From positions 1 through 39,621 of IMG/VR virus record IMGVR_UViG_3300042406_000117: a DNA stretch of 39,621 bases, one strand, 5' to 3'. The stretch comes from a virus. Position 1 is the first letter of the stretch. Each line of letters starts with the position of its first letter. Shown here in pieces: positions 5,913-12,599 of the stretch. Under the pieces are notes generated by a model. The model did no database searches. It was given only the letters and a program-made list of their open reading frames with translations, and had not been told where the DNA came from. The translations under genes were made by a program, and so were the position numbers.

Positions 5913-6601
5913 AGTATAGCCTCCATTATCATTTGTTTTCTTCCTCTTCCGTTTGAAATATTTAAGTAGTGTTCAAGCTCGACTAGCCTTTCTTCTCCGC
6001 CCCTCATCCAACCAGTCCCATCGCAAGATACGGCTCCAGCGTCATCGGCCATCCAGAGTAATCTTTCTGAGTTAACTCTAGCAACATGAACCCTTTTGAA
6101 GTTGTCCGTCCACTCGCGCAGGTTCCTCCACTTCCATTCCGTTGATCCACCGACAAAAACAACATCGGCATCAGATGGCACATCCTCCTTGGTCATCCCG
6201 TCTTGAACGGCAAATGCAAGATCGGTATGCGGAAGCACCGACTTGATTTTTGGAACCCATTCAGCCCACTTCTCAATGGTGGCCTCTCGATTTGTCACCA
6301 CATCGGGAACCACAACCCAAAGTGGATAATGGCTTTTTCTGGCCCTCTCTAGTAATGACATGAACGCCCCTTCGTCCCACTCGGTCTTGTTCTTCCATGC
6401 CCCGAACGCCCCGTTGTCAAGGGCGTATGGCATCCAGGATGGTGGTTGTCTCCAACCATCTGGTGATATTAGCCAACCGAGCCGACTTGGAAACATTCCT
6501 ACAAGCCGCCCAACCGCGAGTCCAGATGAATTTGACGGCATTACCATCATCTTTGGTTTGGATGTCCCTATAACTTCCCAGCTATCTGCGTTTAGTGGCA
6601 T
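5909..6601 (-). CDS. TGT/DpdA-like protein (putative base-exchange enzyme)
   Basis: A 230-residue protein. Distinct motifs are PYALDNGAFGAW (near residue 60), LWVVVPDVV (near 93), LAFAVQDGM (near 128), VVFVGGSTEWKWR (near 148), HVARVNS (near 172) and VSCDGTGWMRGG (near 191). Short alternating strand/helix spacing and an Asp at strand ends suit a TIM barrel. I recognise this layout from phage proteins related to tRNA-guanine transglycosylase and DpdA, which insert 7-deazaguanines into DNA. The assignment is from memory and was not searched. No preQ0 biosynthesis genes (folE, queC, queD, queE) are present, so a substrate would have to come from the host. It could also be a distinct TIM-barrel family. 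Confidence 0.5.
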   Translation of the reverse strand: MPLNADSWEVIGTSKPKMMVMPSNSSGLAVGRLVGMFPSRLGWLISPDGWRQPPSWMPYALDNGAFGAWKNKTEWDEGAFMSLLERARKSHYPLWVVVPDVVTNREATIEKWAEWVPKIKSVLPHTDLAFAVQDGMTKEDVPSDADVVFVGGSTEWKWRNLREWTDNFKRVHVARVNSERLLWMADDAGAVSCDGTGWMRGGEERLVELEHYLNISNGRGRKQMIMEAIL

Positions 6602-6607
6602 GTTGTT

Positions 6608-7057
6608 TTACTGCTTGGTTCCGTATAGTGCTATGAGTAATGCGTCTGAACTCCAATGCGTAGCCTTCTTGTCTGGGAATAACTCCTGCGCCTTCTGCTT
6701 GGTAATGTTCTTGTTGCCTTTCGTCATGCAGCCCATAGCCTTTTGCCAGACTTGTGGGCGCACACGCTCGAAGGGTATCCCTGCCGCTGTGAGTGCCATC
6801 TCAAGGTTGCCGTAACCTCGGCCAAACGAGAAACTGGAAACCACGCCCATCTGCGGACTGGAGGACACTTGCTCGATGTACGCCTTGTACTTGCGCCCGT
6901 CAATCGCTGACCTTGGGAAGTTGGTGATGTCGCGAACAAGCTCCCACAAGTCCTGCAAGGTGTCTGGCATCTTCTCGACGCAAGACTTCCCTCGCTCGTC
7001 AATCCATGCGATTGCGCCGTTAGCTCCAGGGTCTATGCCTATGGTGATTCTACTCAT
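6608..7057 (-). CDS. RuvC-like Holliday-junction resolvase
   Basis: A 149-residue RNase-H-fold nuclease. The first strand carries ITIGIDPGANGAIAWI, whose Asp is the first catalytic acid. YIEQVSSSPQMGV near residue 61 supplies Glu, and HWSSDALLIALYG near the C-terminus supplies the last Asp. RPQVWQKAMG and NITKQKAQELFP lie between them, as in phage RuvC-like proteins. It resolves four-way junctions during recombination and before packaging, consistent with the nearby RecE/RecT pair. The start overlaps the end of the next upstream gene by 8 bases. Its last codons form copy 2 of the 19-bp repeat. Confidence 0.9.
   Translation of the reverse strand: MSRITIGIDPGANGAIAWIDERGKSCVEKMPDTLQDLWELVRDITNFPRSAIDGRKYKAYIEQVSSSPQMGVVSSFSFGRGYGNLEMALTAAGIPFERVRPQVWQKAMGCMTKGNKNITKQKAQELFPDKKATHWSSDALLIALYGTKQ
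6618..6636. repeat. 19-bp direct repeat, copy 2
   Basis: This copy is identical to 5759-5777 and lies within the last codons of the RuvC-like gene. The distance between copies is 859 bases, which covers one pair of genes (XapX and the TGT-like gene). This suggests that the pair was inserted by recombination next to the resolvase gene, leaving a copy of its end. Confidence 0.9.
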
Positions 7058-7256
7058 TCCAAAGTTTAAGTTTCAGCTTCTTCGCCAGTCCTATCACAGC
7101 ATCTACCTCGTTCTCATCGGAGTTGTTGAAGCGGGTTTCAGTCTTGTACGCCACATACTTTCCATCGTCGCGGCGCATTGTCTTGATTCCCTTCTTCTCC
7201 TGCCACTTGAGGCGAGGTGAAAGCTCTTCTGGTAGGTCGTTAAATAGCAACTCCAT
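7050..7256 (-). CDS. Small conserved hypothetical phage protein
   Basis: A 68-residue protein (LSPRLKWQEKKGIKTMRRDD ... IGLAKKLKLKLWNE). The pattern S-P-R-x-x-W-x-x-x-x-G-[IV]-x-T near the N-terminus and a C-terminal K-L-W-N-E is shared by a group of small phage proteins of unknown function. It sits directly upstream of the resolvase, overlapping it by 8 bases, and its own start overlaps the end of the next gene. A link to resolvase or DNA metabolism is inferred only from position. Confidence 0.65.
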   Translation of the reverse strand: MELLFNDLPEELSPRLKWQEKKGIKTMRRDDGKYVAYKTETRFNNSDENEVDAVIGLAKKLKLKLWNE

Positions 7257-7398
7257 ACTTGTTGGCTAGGCGTTTGAGTGCTTCCATTAGTCCACCTTTG
7301 CGATGCTTGGGCGATGCCAAGGCAGACATGAGGGCCACGGTTAAATGCGGGTCGCTGCCAATGGCGCGAACTGGTTCGTAGATTTGTTTTAGTTTCAT
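7240..7398 (-). CDS. 52-residue hypothetical protein
   Basis: A short protein starting MKLKQIYEPVRAIGSDPHLT and ending in the basic helix KHRKGGLMEALKRLANKYGV. It is mainly helical with no known motif. The start context AACACTATG has no Shine-Dalgarno sequence. The end overlaps the following gene start by 17 bases in another frame. It is supported by exact fitting between its neighbours and by an even amino-acid composition; no family is recognised. Confidence 0.55.
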   Translation of the reverse strand: MKLKQIYEPVRAIGSDPHLTVALMSALASPKHRKGGLMEALKRLANKYGVAI

Positions 7399-7402
7399 AG
7401 TG

Positions 7403-7609
7403 TTATTCTTTGATCGTGTTTAGTTCTTTTTTATCGCGCCAGACTTCAAGCCCTCTGCCAGTATCCACAAGGGAGAAGTTGCATCCCCTCATGTCTCGCA
7501 GAACGGTGCGAAGCCATCTCATTTCGTGTTCGTAGTCTTCTCTGTATGGGCGAGTAAGCGGGACATGTCCCAGACGCTCTGCCTCCATTGGTGTTAGCAT
7601 TTCAATCAT
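7403..7609 (-). CDS. 68-residue hypothetical protein
   Basis: The start at 7609 (after ATAATACTT) is preferred over an ATG 21 codons upstream because it matches the spacing in this operon. The protein reads MIEMLTPMEAERLGHVPLTR ... EDYEHEMRWLRTVLRDMRG. It is charged and helical, with no enzymatic motif. The next gene starts four bases after its stop. Function is unknown. Confidence 0.55.
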   Translation of the reverse strand: MIEMLTPMEAERLGHVPLTRPYREDYEHEMRWLRTVLRDMRGCNFSLVDTGRGLEVWRDKKELNTIKE

Positions 7610-7614
7610 AAGTA

Positions 7615-7698
7615 TTATCGGAAAGTGGTTTGCCCTGCGATGAACCCTCGGGCCAAGGGGATATGAGAACACTTGTCATCGCTCAACTTATCACCCAT
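7615..7698 (-). CDS. 27-residue candidate peptide
   Basis: An open frame reading MGDKLSDDKCSHIPLARGFI and ending AGQTTFR fills the gap between the SSB-like gene and the next gene. It starts from an A-rich leader (TTTTTGATGG on the minus strand) and ends six bases before the following ATG. No family is known and the length alone gives little weight. An alternative is that 7403-7672 extends upstream and no separate gene exists here. Confidence 0.35.
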   Translation of the reverse strand: MGDKLSDDKCSHIPLARGFIAGQTTFR

Positions 7699-7709
7699 CA
7701 AAAAGGAAC

Positions 7710-8018
7710 TCAGAAGGGTATACTATCACTATCCTCATCATCCCACTTGTCGGGCTGAAGGATCGCCTTGATTACGCTTGGCTTCTGTGCCTCCCAGTCG
7801 ACGATCTTGCAGTTGCCGAGGATCGGGCCTTTCTCTCCTGCGGCCTTGCGTTCTTTGCTGATCTTCTGGACAACAAACCCATCGTATCCGTACTTGTCCT
7901 TCTCTTCACGAATCAGAACCGTAATGGAGAGGTATTTCTTCCCGTTCTTCGGTGACTCATAGAGAGCGGTCTTGTCGATCTTCGTTGTGTCCAGGCTAAT
8001 GTCTATTGTTTGCTTCAT
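7710..8018 (-). CDS. Single-stranded-DNA-binding protein, SSB-like
   Basis: A 102-residue protein beginning MKQTIDISLDTTKIDKTALY, with beta-rich middle (KYLSITVLIREEK, YGYDGFVVQKISKE) and an acidic tail ending WDDEDSDSIPF. An OB-like core with an acidic C-terminal tip ending in I-P-F is the hallmark of SSB proteins; the tip recruits partner enzymes. It would coat single strands during replication and RecT-mediated annealing. It is encoded next to the RecE-like and RecT genes. The core is shorter than bacterial SSB. Leader: CAATACACC before ATG. Confidence 0.75.
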   Translation of the reverse strand: MKQTIDISLDTTKIDKTALYESPKNGKKYLSITVLIREEKDKYGYDGFVVQKISKERKAAGEKGPILGNCKIVDWEAQKPSVIKAILQPDKWDDEDSDSIPF

Positions 8019-8027
8019 GGTGTATTG

Positions 8028-8837
8028 TTATTTGATTGCCCACTTGGGGAATGAGAGTTCTTGGATTCCTTCAACTGCCTTCGGAAACATCTTCTCCAAG
8101 ACACATTTCTGGTATTTGGCTATGGCGTTCATGTATCCGATCCGCCCCTGCTCGATGAAATCACCGGACAGGTTGACGATTGCGGTTTCATAAGGCGCAG
8201 ATGTTTCGACAAAGGCAAGCACAAAATTCGTGCGCTCTAGCCCTGTGGCGGCGTTGAATAGGTCGAGGTAGAGGGCGGCTTGCCAATGGTAGCCTCGGCG
8301 CACCACAAGGGACGCTAGGTCATCAGCCTTGCCGATGCTGGAGGTGGTCTTGATGTCCACCAAGTCATCCCCTGCCTGTGGCACAAGGTCGATCATCCCG
8401 CGCACCTTGGTTTCCCCGATCTGCGAGTAGACGGCAACCTCGGTCTTGTAGCCGGTGACAAACAACGGCTGGAGGTCTAGGTCATTGAGGATCGACTCCG
8501 CGCATTCGTTGGCGGCGTTGAGTTGGGATTGCGTGATGCAGACCTTCCCTTGTGCTACCATCGAATCCCGCCATTCCTGCGCCGCTTTGGTACGGAATGA
8601 GTCGTATTCACTCACGGCATAGGTTTCGGCGTACTCGGTAGGTGTGAGAGCAAGGCAATGCACAAGGCTTCCAAACTCCATCGCCGGCGTTGTCTCCTTC
8701 GGGCCGCTATGGAACCATTTCCAAGGGCTTTGGTCAAACTCCCAGAGCATGGATTTGGAGACATACCCGCCCAAGTTGGAGGGGCTTGCGCCCCCCTCGT
8801 AATACTTGCGCCCAAGGTTGTAGACTAGTTGGCTCAT
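8028..8837 (-). CDS. RecE-like PDDEXK exonuclease
   Basis: A 269-residue nuclease. SKSMLWEFDQSPWKW near residue 27, MEFGSLVHCLAL near 53, KVRGMIDLVPQAGDDLVDIK near 148-167 (catalytic D-x-n-D-x-K) and YHWQAALYLDL near 186 (QxxxY) follow the order of RecE/AddB-type PDDEXK exonucleases. It would degrade one strand of double-stranded ends to make a 3' tail for the RecT protein encoded just upstream. The start overlaps the recT stop by 4 bases, so the two are coupled. It is close in size to the nuclease domain of RecE alone. Confidence 0.88.
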   Translation of the reverse strand: MSQLVYNLGRKYYEGGASPSNLGGYVSKSMLWEFDQSPWKWFHSGPKETTPAMEFGSLVHCLALTPTEYAETYAVSEYDSFRTKAAQEWRDSMVAQGKVCITQSQLNAANECAESILNDLDLQPLFVTGYKTEVAVYSQIGETKVRGMIDLVPQAGDDLVDIKTTSSIGKADDLASLVVRRGYHWQAALYLDLFNAATGLERTNFVLAFVETSAPYETAIVNLSGDFIEQGRIGYMNAIAKYQKCVLEKMFPKAVEGIQELSFPKWAIK

Positions 8838-9622
8838 GGCTCCACCTCCTTGGCCATCTTCTCGAATGCCTCCGCGATCTTGTCAGCGTGTGGTTTCACG
8901 CTATGGGGCTTTGCGCTGTCCTTCTTGGGTGTATCCTCGACAATCGTCGCCTCGACCACCTCGACGGGTTCAGCTTTCGGTTCGGGTTCGGGTTCAGCCA
9001 CGAATGGGTTTGCCTTTGGTGTCACATTGCGCGGTGGTTCTGCAAAGTCCCGCACTTCGTCCTGCGTGTACATGCCCAGCGACATGTCCGAGGCATAGGC
9101 GCGTGACCAGAATGAAGCGGCGCGATAGCGGAGCATTTGACCAGGCATCGTGAGCCATTTTGAACCATTTTTGGTACTCCAACCCTCCTTCTTTGCCATC
9201 TCCAAGGTGATGCGTTCGCCCTTGAGTTCCTCGTTTGTTGCCATGTCACGCGCAACAGCGTAGCACCATGTCGGAGCCTCGTCGGAGTCGAACACGAAGC
9301 GCAGGGGCGAGAACTTCCCGCTTGCGTTCACCATGCCGATCAGCGCGGTAGCAGACCAGCTTGGCCGCCCGTGAATGATGGCAAGGTTTTGGCATACCAT
9401 CAAAGGGTCGAGCCTTGTCCGCTTTGCTACATTGAGGGCAATCGCGCAGTTCGCCACATTACCCGCAAAGTCCTTGGGGACTAGGGTTGACTTTGAGAGC
9501 ATCATCGCTTGCCGTTGCACAAGCTCGAACGCCTGTGTCTCGGCTTGTACCTGTGCCAGAATGCCCGTGTTTTGTGCTTCCTGCGGCACAATCGCATCTT
9601 GTTTTGTTTCGTCGTTTTCCAT
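8834..9622 (-). CDS. recT: RecT-family single-strand annealing protein
   Basis: A 262-residue protein. The ATG at 9622 (TAATACTATG) is chosen over one 10 codons upstream, which lies inside the preceding gene. The core has CAIALNVAKRTRLDPLMVCQ, IIHGRPSWSATALIGMVN and MLRYRAASFWSRAYASDMSL, followed by GMYTQDEV. These are the conserved blocks of the RecT family. The last ~60 residues are a Pro/Glu/Lys-rich tail, probably flexible. It anneals complementary strands in partnership with the RecE-like nuclease. Confidence 0.92.
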   Translation of the reverse strand: MENDETKQDAIVPQEAQNTGILAQVQAETQAFELVQRQAMMLSKSTLVPKDFAGNVANCAIALNVAKRTRLDPLMVCQNLAIIHGRPSWSATALIGMVNASGKFSPLRFVFDSDEAPTWCYAVARDMATNEELKGERITLEMAKKEGWSTKNGSKWLTMPGQMLRYRAASFWSRAYASDMSLGMYTQDEVRDFAEPPRNVTPKANPFVAEPEPEPKAEPVEVVEATIVEDTPKKDSAKPHSVKPHADKIAEAFEKMAKEVEP

Positions 9623-9626
9623 AGTA

Positions 9627-9815
9627 TTAGGCAAAGTGAAAGCCCACTTCAAGTTTCAGATCCTCGTAAGCCTCGGCAAGTTTCCTTGCACCAGACACTT
9701 TTAGGTAATACAGAATAGCCGCATCAGCGTCGATGTGTGCCATCTCTGCATCCGATTTGTCGATTTCCTCCAGCATAGCCAGAGCTTCTTCAATTTGTCG
9801 TTGGTTTGTTTCCAT
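9627..9815 (-). CDS. 62-residue helical hypothetical protein
   Basis: A small acidic protein, METNQRQIEEALAMLEEIDK followed by SDAEMAHIDADAAILYYLK, predicted mostly alpha-helical with a possible short coiled coil at the start. No family is recognised. It lies immediately upstream of recT (4-base gap) and starts from the A/C leader AACCAACAACG. The first 26 bases overlap the end of the upstream HTH gene in another frame. Confidence 0.6.
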   Translation of the reverse strand: METNQRQIEEALAMLEEIDKSDAEMAHIDADAAILYYLKVSGARKLAEAYEDLKLEVGFHFA

Positions 9816-10005
9816 CGTTGTTGGTTGGTTTGTTTAGGTTGTTTAATTGTTCGGCAATGTGCTTCCCCACTGCCACGGGGTCGAACAAGGGCATCCCGTC
9901 CCTCATTATATGTGGAATCATGCCATCGGCGGCCCATAGGGCAACAACGGCTGGCGGTAGTTTTAAGTCCTCCGCTATCTCGTGCAAGCTAAAAAGTCGG
10001 ATCAT
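9790..10005 (-). CDS. MerR/excisionase-like helix-turn-helix protein
   Basis: A 71-residue protein. Residues 1-52 (LFSLHEIAEDLKLPPAVVAL, WAADGMIPHIMRDGMPLFDP, VAVGKHI) have the layout of a MerR-like HTH_17 domain: a first helix with E-I-A, a turn, a recognition helix ending W-x-x-x-G-x-I-P, and a short wing. The tail is Asn/Lys/Thr-rich. Stand-alone domains like this act as regulators or as architectural proteins. Its start overlaps the DnaA-like gene stop as ATGA, implying coupled translation. Confidence 0.7.
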   Translation of the reverse strand: MIRLFSLHEIAEDLKLPPAVVALWAADGMIPHIMRDGMPLFDPVAVGKHIAEQLNNLNKPTNNDGNKPTTN

Positions 10006-10361
10006 GCTATTTTTTCCTTTAGGGTTTCTTCATTTTCGGGGGTTGCCTCATTGACCAGGCGTTGGAGGCACTCCCTCACCTTGTCGGCAAACCCGTTGCT
10101 ATGCTCCACAAGGAAGCGCACACGCTCCCGTGCGTGGATGATCGCCCCGTGGTGCCGATCGAGTCGATAGCCTGTTTCCTGCAATGAATGGTTTTCGCTC
10201 CATATCGTCGCCACAAGTTGCCTAGGCTCAACCCACCGCGCAAATCGTGAGCGGCAAAGGATCTGTTCGGGTGTGACGGAAAAAACCTCCGCCACAATGC
10301 GAACCAAAAACGCGAATTTGTCCGCCTCCATGTCCTCGTAGAGTTTCCAATTAACTTTCAT
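10002..10361 (-). CDS. Stand-alone DnaA domain IV-like DNA-binding protein
   Basis: A 119-residue protein. VRIVAEVFSVTPEQILCRSR, WVEPRQLVATIWSENHSLQE and TGYRLDRHHGAIIHARERVR reproduce the C-terminal domain of DnaA, including its signature (D-H-T-T-V-I-H-A in the host protein, here RHHGAIIHA). The AAA+ part is absent. Such a protein could bind DnaA boxes to steer the host initiator to a phage origin, or compete with it. The signature's Thr residues that contact the DNA-box are replaced by Gly and Ala, so the site preference may differ. The gene overlaps both neighbours by 4 bases. Confidence 0.82.
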   Translation of the reverse strand: MKVNWKLYEDMEADKFAFLVRIVAEVFSVTPEQILCRSRFARWVEPRQLVATIWSENHSLQETGYRLDRHHGAIIHARERVRFLVEHSNGFADKVRECLQRLVNEATPENEETLKEKIA

Positions 10362-10546
10362 GCCGCACCTCCTCCGTCTAGGTCGTCATTGACTACATAG
10401 GCCGCCCAGACTGCCACGGATAGCAGGCTTGAGCCGTAAAATGCCCACATTTTCCACTTTGAGGGGGCCTCAAAGCTGGAATCCACGAATAGGAACAAGC
10501 CAAGATGCGCGAAAATGGCGATAGCTAGGGTCACTTGGCTTTTCAT
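10358..10546 (-). CDS. Two-span small membrane protein
   Basis: The start at 10546 overlaps the upstream stop (ATGA); an in-frame ATG 12 codons earlier is less likely. The 62-residue protein has two hydrophobic segments, VTLAIAIFAHLGLFLFV and WAFYGSSLLSVAVWAAYVV, joined by a short basic loop (SKWKMW), and ends DDLDGGGAA. It is probably an inner-membrane protein. Its function is unknown; superinfection exclusion or membrane recruitment are possible roles. Confidence 0.6.
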   Translation of the reverse strand: MKSQVTLAIAIFAHLGLFLFVDSSFEAPSKWKMWAFYGSSLLSVAVWAAYVVNDDLDGGGAA

Positions 10547-10980
10547 ATGGTTGGTGTTTCCATTCTCCATTCCCCAGCGCATTGGTGTTCAAATGAACCA
10601 TCTCCATGATCGAGCATCTCCCACCATTCGTTAGTAAGCAACATCATATCTCTAGCGGGATTTGTTGATGGGGCTTCGTAGTTCATTGACTTGCTCGAAA
10701 TCATCCATGTCCCAGGTTTTCCAGATGGTCTGACGCAAATGTCAATTGATGCGCCAGACTCCATGCGTTGCTTCCGCTTGTCTTCAAACACTCGCTTGTC
10801 GGGATCACCAAAGCGACAATTTCTCGCGCCTGTAATCATCCCCCTTCTAAACATCTCTTGAGCGCACCTTCGGGTCGTGGTAACAAGTTCGCCCCAGTGT
10901 GCGACTTGATACGGGACACCCATGCTTCCAAGTTGCTTTTCAAGGCTGGCACTCCACTTTTCTAGTTTAAATGTTTTCAT
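10543..10980 (-). CDS. 145-residue hypothetical protein
   Basis: The ATG at 10980 overlaps the stop of the upstream gene (ATGA), which fixes the start. The protein has MKTFKLEKWSASLEKQLGSM at the N-terminus, an Arg-rich middle (RRCAQEMFRRGMITGARNCR) and an aromatic C-terminus (LLTNEWWEMLDHGDGSFEHQ). No family motif is recognised. Leu/Trp/Glu patterns suggest a folded globular protein. It is part of the coupled early operon. Confidence 0.6.
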   Translation of the reverse strand: MKTFKLEKWSASLEKQLGSMGVPYQVAHWGELVTTTRRCAQEMFRRGMITGARNCRFGDPDKRVFEDKRKQRMESGASIDICVRPSGKPGTWMISSKSMNYEAPSTNPARDMMLLTNEWWEMLDHGDGSFEHQCAGEWRMETPTI

Positions 10981-11204
10981 GCGGCCTCCTTTCTTCTCCA
11001 TGCTTTTCGTGATGCTCTCAATGCCATTGCGGCTTGTGACCTTTTCACCTCGCACCATGAGAAGCCAACAAAGACCCCGGCGTATCGGCCGAGCCTCCCC
11101 TTGTTCGTGGTGATGAGATTGACGCGCTCGATCCCGTTAAGGATCGACTCGTTTTCGAGAATATAGTTCCAACCTGTTTCTGTTTTTCGTTTTTTCGTTA
11201 TCAT
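10977..11204 (-). CDS. 75-residue basic hypothetical protein
   Basis: A basic protein (MITKKRKTETGWNYILENES ... RASRKAWRRKEAA). The middle part (RVNLITTNKGRLGRYAGVFV) is beta-like. No known domain is identified. It starts after the A/C-rich leader ACAAACAAACGAAAAACA without a Shine-Dalgarno sequence. Its stop overlaps the next start by 4 bases. A nucleic-acid-binding role would fit its charge but is inference. Confidence 0.55.
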   Translation of the reverse strand: MITKKRKTETGWNYILENESILNGIERVNLITTNKGRLGRYAGVFVGFSWCEVKRSQAAMALRASRKAWRRKEAA

Positions 11205-11225
11205 TGTTTTTCGTTTGTTTGTGGT

Positions 11226-11537
11226 TCAATTAAGCGACCAGTCGACTTCATCAGCCGGCGGGTCAAGGTGTTTTCGCTCCCATAGGGTCTCCAGGCGCAT
11301 TAGATCATGCCCAAGGCATGCGAGAACATCGGCGAAAGCCTCATTGGATAGGTTGCACAAAGCATCGCGGTCATTTGCGTGATACTCCATGAGCAACGGA
11401 AACTGGTCGGCATCGTCCATTTCCTCGATGTCATCCGCCGCCTTCTGGATGCATTCAAGCACCCAAGGTGCATCATCCACGCTCACCCCTGCCCCCGTGA
11501 TAAGGGCAAGGGCTTCACTTTCCCATTGGGGCATCAT
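11226..11537 (-). CDS. 103-residue acidic hypothetical protein
   Basis: A strongly acidic, helical protein (ECIQKAADDIEEMDDADQFP, FADVLACLGHDLMRLETLWE). No family is recognised. The start ATGATG overlaps the upstream stop, consistent with coupling. Acidic small proteins in phage early regions sometimes mimic DNA or inhibit host enzymes; here this is only a possibility suggested by composition. Confidence 0.55.
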   Translation of the reverse strand: MMPQWESEALALITGAGVSVDDAPWVLECIQKAADDIEEMDDADQFPLLMEYHANDRDALCNLSNEAFADVLACLGHDLMRLETLWERKHLDPPADEVDWSLN

Positions 11538-11896
11538 TCCGCCCCCCTTTCGGCTTTAAAGATGGCACCCTCGAGCATGCACCAGGCCGCCCCTAGCTCA
11601 GGGTTTCCATGCTCGAGCGGGAATTGCTTTTTAAACGTGGCGAGTGCCGCTTTGCATGCGACCAGTAGCTCGGGCGCCGCTGTCATGAGTCGGGCGTTCG
11701 CCCAGGCCTCGCTCCACCCGCTGTCATGTGACCCAGGCGTATCTGGCACGGTTTCGCCGGCTTGTATTTCCGGGTGCAGGTTCCGGTTACCTTCGCAGTA
11801 GCTGCTGGCAATGGTGGTGTCCCCGGAGTATATGGTGCAGCCGGATCTTATCCATGGTCCCTTGGTAGGGATGTAATTTGGAGTGTATTTTTGCAT
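11534..11896 (-). CDS. Conserved phage protein with ANARLxxAAPELL motif
   Basis: A 120-residue protein. The N-terminal half (TKGPWIRSGCTIYSGDTTIA) is beta-rich. The C-terminal half holds EAWANARLMTAAPELLVACK, a motif widespread in small phage proteins (ANARLIAAAPELLEAL). The family has no defined function to my knowledge. A 78-base gene-free gap lies upstream before the next gene. Confidence 0.7.
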   Translation of the reverse strand: MQKYTPNYIPTKGPWIRSGCTIYSGDTTIASSYCEGNRNLHPEIQAGETVPDTPGSHDSGWSEAWANARLMTAAPELLVACKAALATFKKQFPLEHGNPELGAAWCMLEGAIFKAERGAE

Positions 11897-11974
11897 CGAG
11901 TTTTAGGTTAGGTTTGATCTCATCAGCACGGGATTGACCCGTGGACGGCTCGCGCCGTTTCGATCTAATGGCTT

Positions 11975-12181
11975 TCAATACATGCGGCCTGACATAAAGT
12001 GATCGTCCATCGCTGCTGCTTCGAAGTCGCGCCATGCCTGCTTTGCAGCTTCGCCTGTCATAATTGACCTGTCAGCCGGAAAGTAAAGCACTTGGTCGCC
12101 TCGCTTTATTTTTTCTCCGATTTTTGTGATTGAGTCAAATCTGGCACTAATCCATCTTGGGTCACTGGTGTATGTTCTCAT
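11975..12181 (-). CDS. Small protein related to phage zinc-ribbon proteins, Cys lost
   Basis: A 68-residue protein: MRTYTSDPRWISARFDSITK, IGEKIKRGDQVLYFPADRSI, then AAKQAWRDFEAAAMDDHFM. The pattern G-x-x-I-x-x-G-D-x-x-[LY]-Y-[FY]-P followed by a helical FEAAAxDE tail is shared with small phage proteins that usually carry Cys pairs around it. Here no Cys is present, so metal binding is unlikely. The relation is from memory and moderate at best. Confidence 0.6.
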   Translation of the reverse strand: MRTYTSDPRWISARFDSITKIGEKIKRGDQVLYFPADRSIMTGEAAKQAWRDFEAAAMDDHFMSGRMY

Positions 12182-12191
12182 GGTTCAAGGT

Positions 12192-12335
12192 TCAATTTTT
12201 AAGGTTCACTGGTTCACTGGCACGAACGCGCATCTCGATGTCACTAGGCCCGCCGAATGCGCCGCTTGTGACGGCAACGGCAAGGGCAAGCAATGCCACA
12301 AGGGTAAGGGCAAGGAAAAGGTCGGATGCTTTCAT
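12192..12335 (-). CDS. 47-residue single-span membrane protein
   Basis: The ATG at 12335 overlaps the upstream stop (ATGA) and is preferred over an in-frame ATG 21 codons earlier. Residues 5-25 (DLFLALTLVALLALAVAVTS) form one strong membrane span; the C-terminus is short and polar. The span could also be an uncleaved signal sequence. No family is recognised. Confidence 0.55.
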   Translation of the reverse strand: MKASDLFLALTLVALLALAVAVTSGAFGGPSDIEMRVRASEPVNLKN

Positions 12336-12568
12336 GCCACGCCCCTTTCCATTGAACGTAACTCGGACTTGATACGCTTGGCCGTTTCTCCGCGCCATGC
12401 GCCCGCGTTGGCCAGGAAGTAAAGCACGATAGTCCGGCCCGTATCATATCCGAAACGGTCCGAAACGGTGCCGAGTGATGCCATGGCATCAAGATTGGGC
12501 TTGGCCGCAAAGTTAACTTTTTTCCAGTCGGCACGGATTTCCCGTGCAATCTCATTCAATGTTCTCAT
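12332..12568 (-). CDS. Conserved 78-residue phage protein
   Basis: The protein starts MRTLNEIAREIRADWKKVNF and continues with YDTGRTIVLYFLANAGAWRG and ETAKRIKSELR. The order LxxLAxEIRxDWKxV ... [DS]xxxxIVxYFLxNAxxWRGETAxRIKxEL is a frequent phage family of unknown function, apparently all-helical. The leader AACGAACAAACCACAAAAAG is A/C-rich. The start at 12568 is preferred over a further ATG 17 codons upstream, which would overlap the previous gene. Confidence 0.75.
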   Translation of the reverse strand: MRTLNEIAREIRADWKKVNFAAKPNLDAMASLGTVSDRFGYDTGRTIVLYFLANAGAWRGETAKRIKSELRSMERGVA

Positions 12569-12599
12569 GTTCTTTTTGTGGTTTGTTCGTTTGTTCGGG

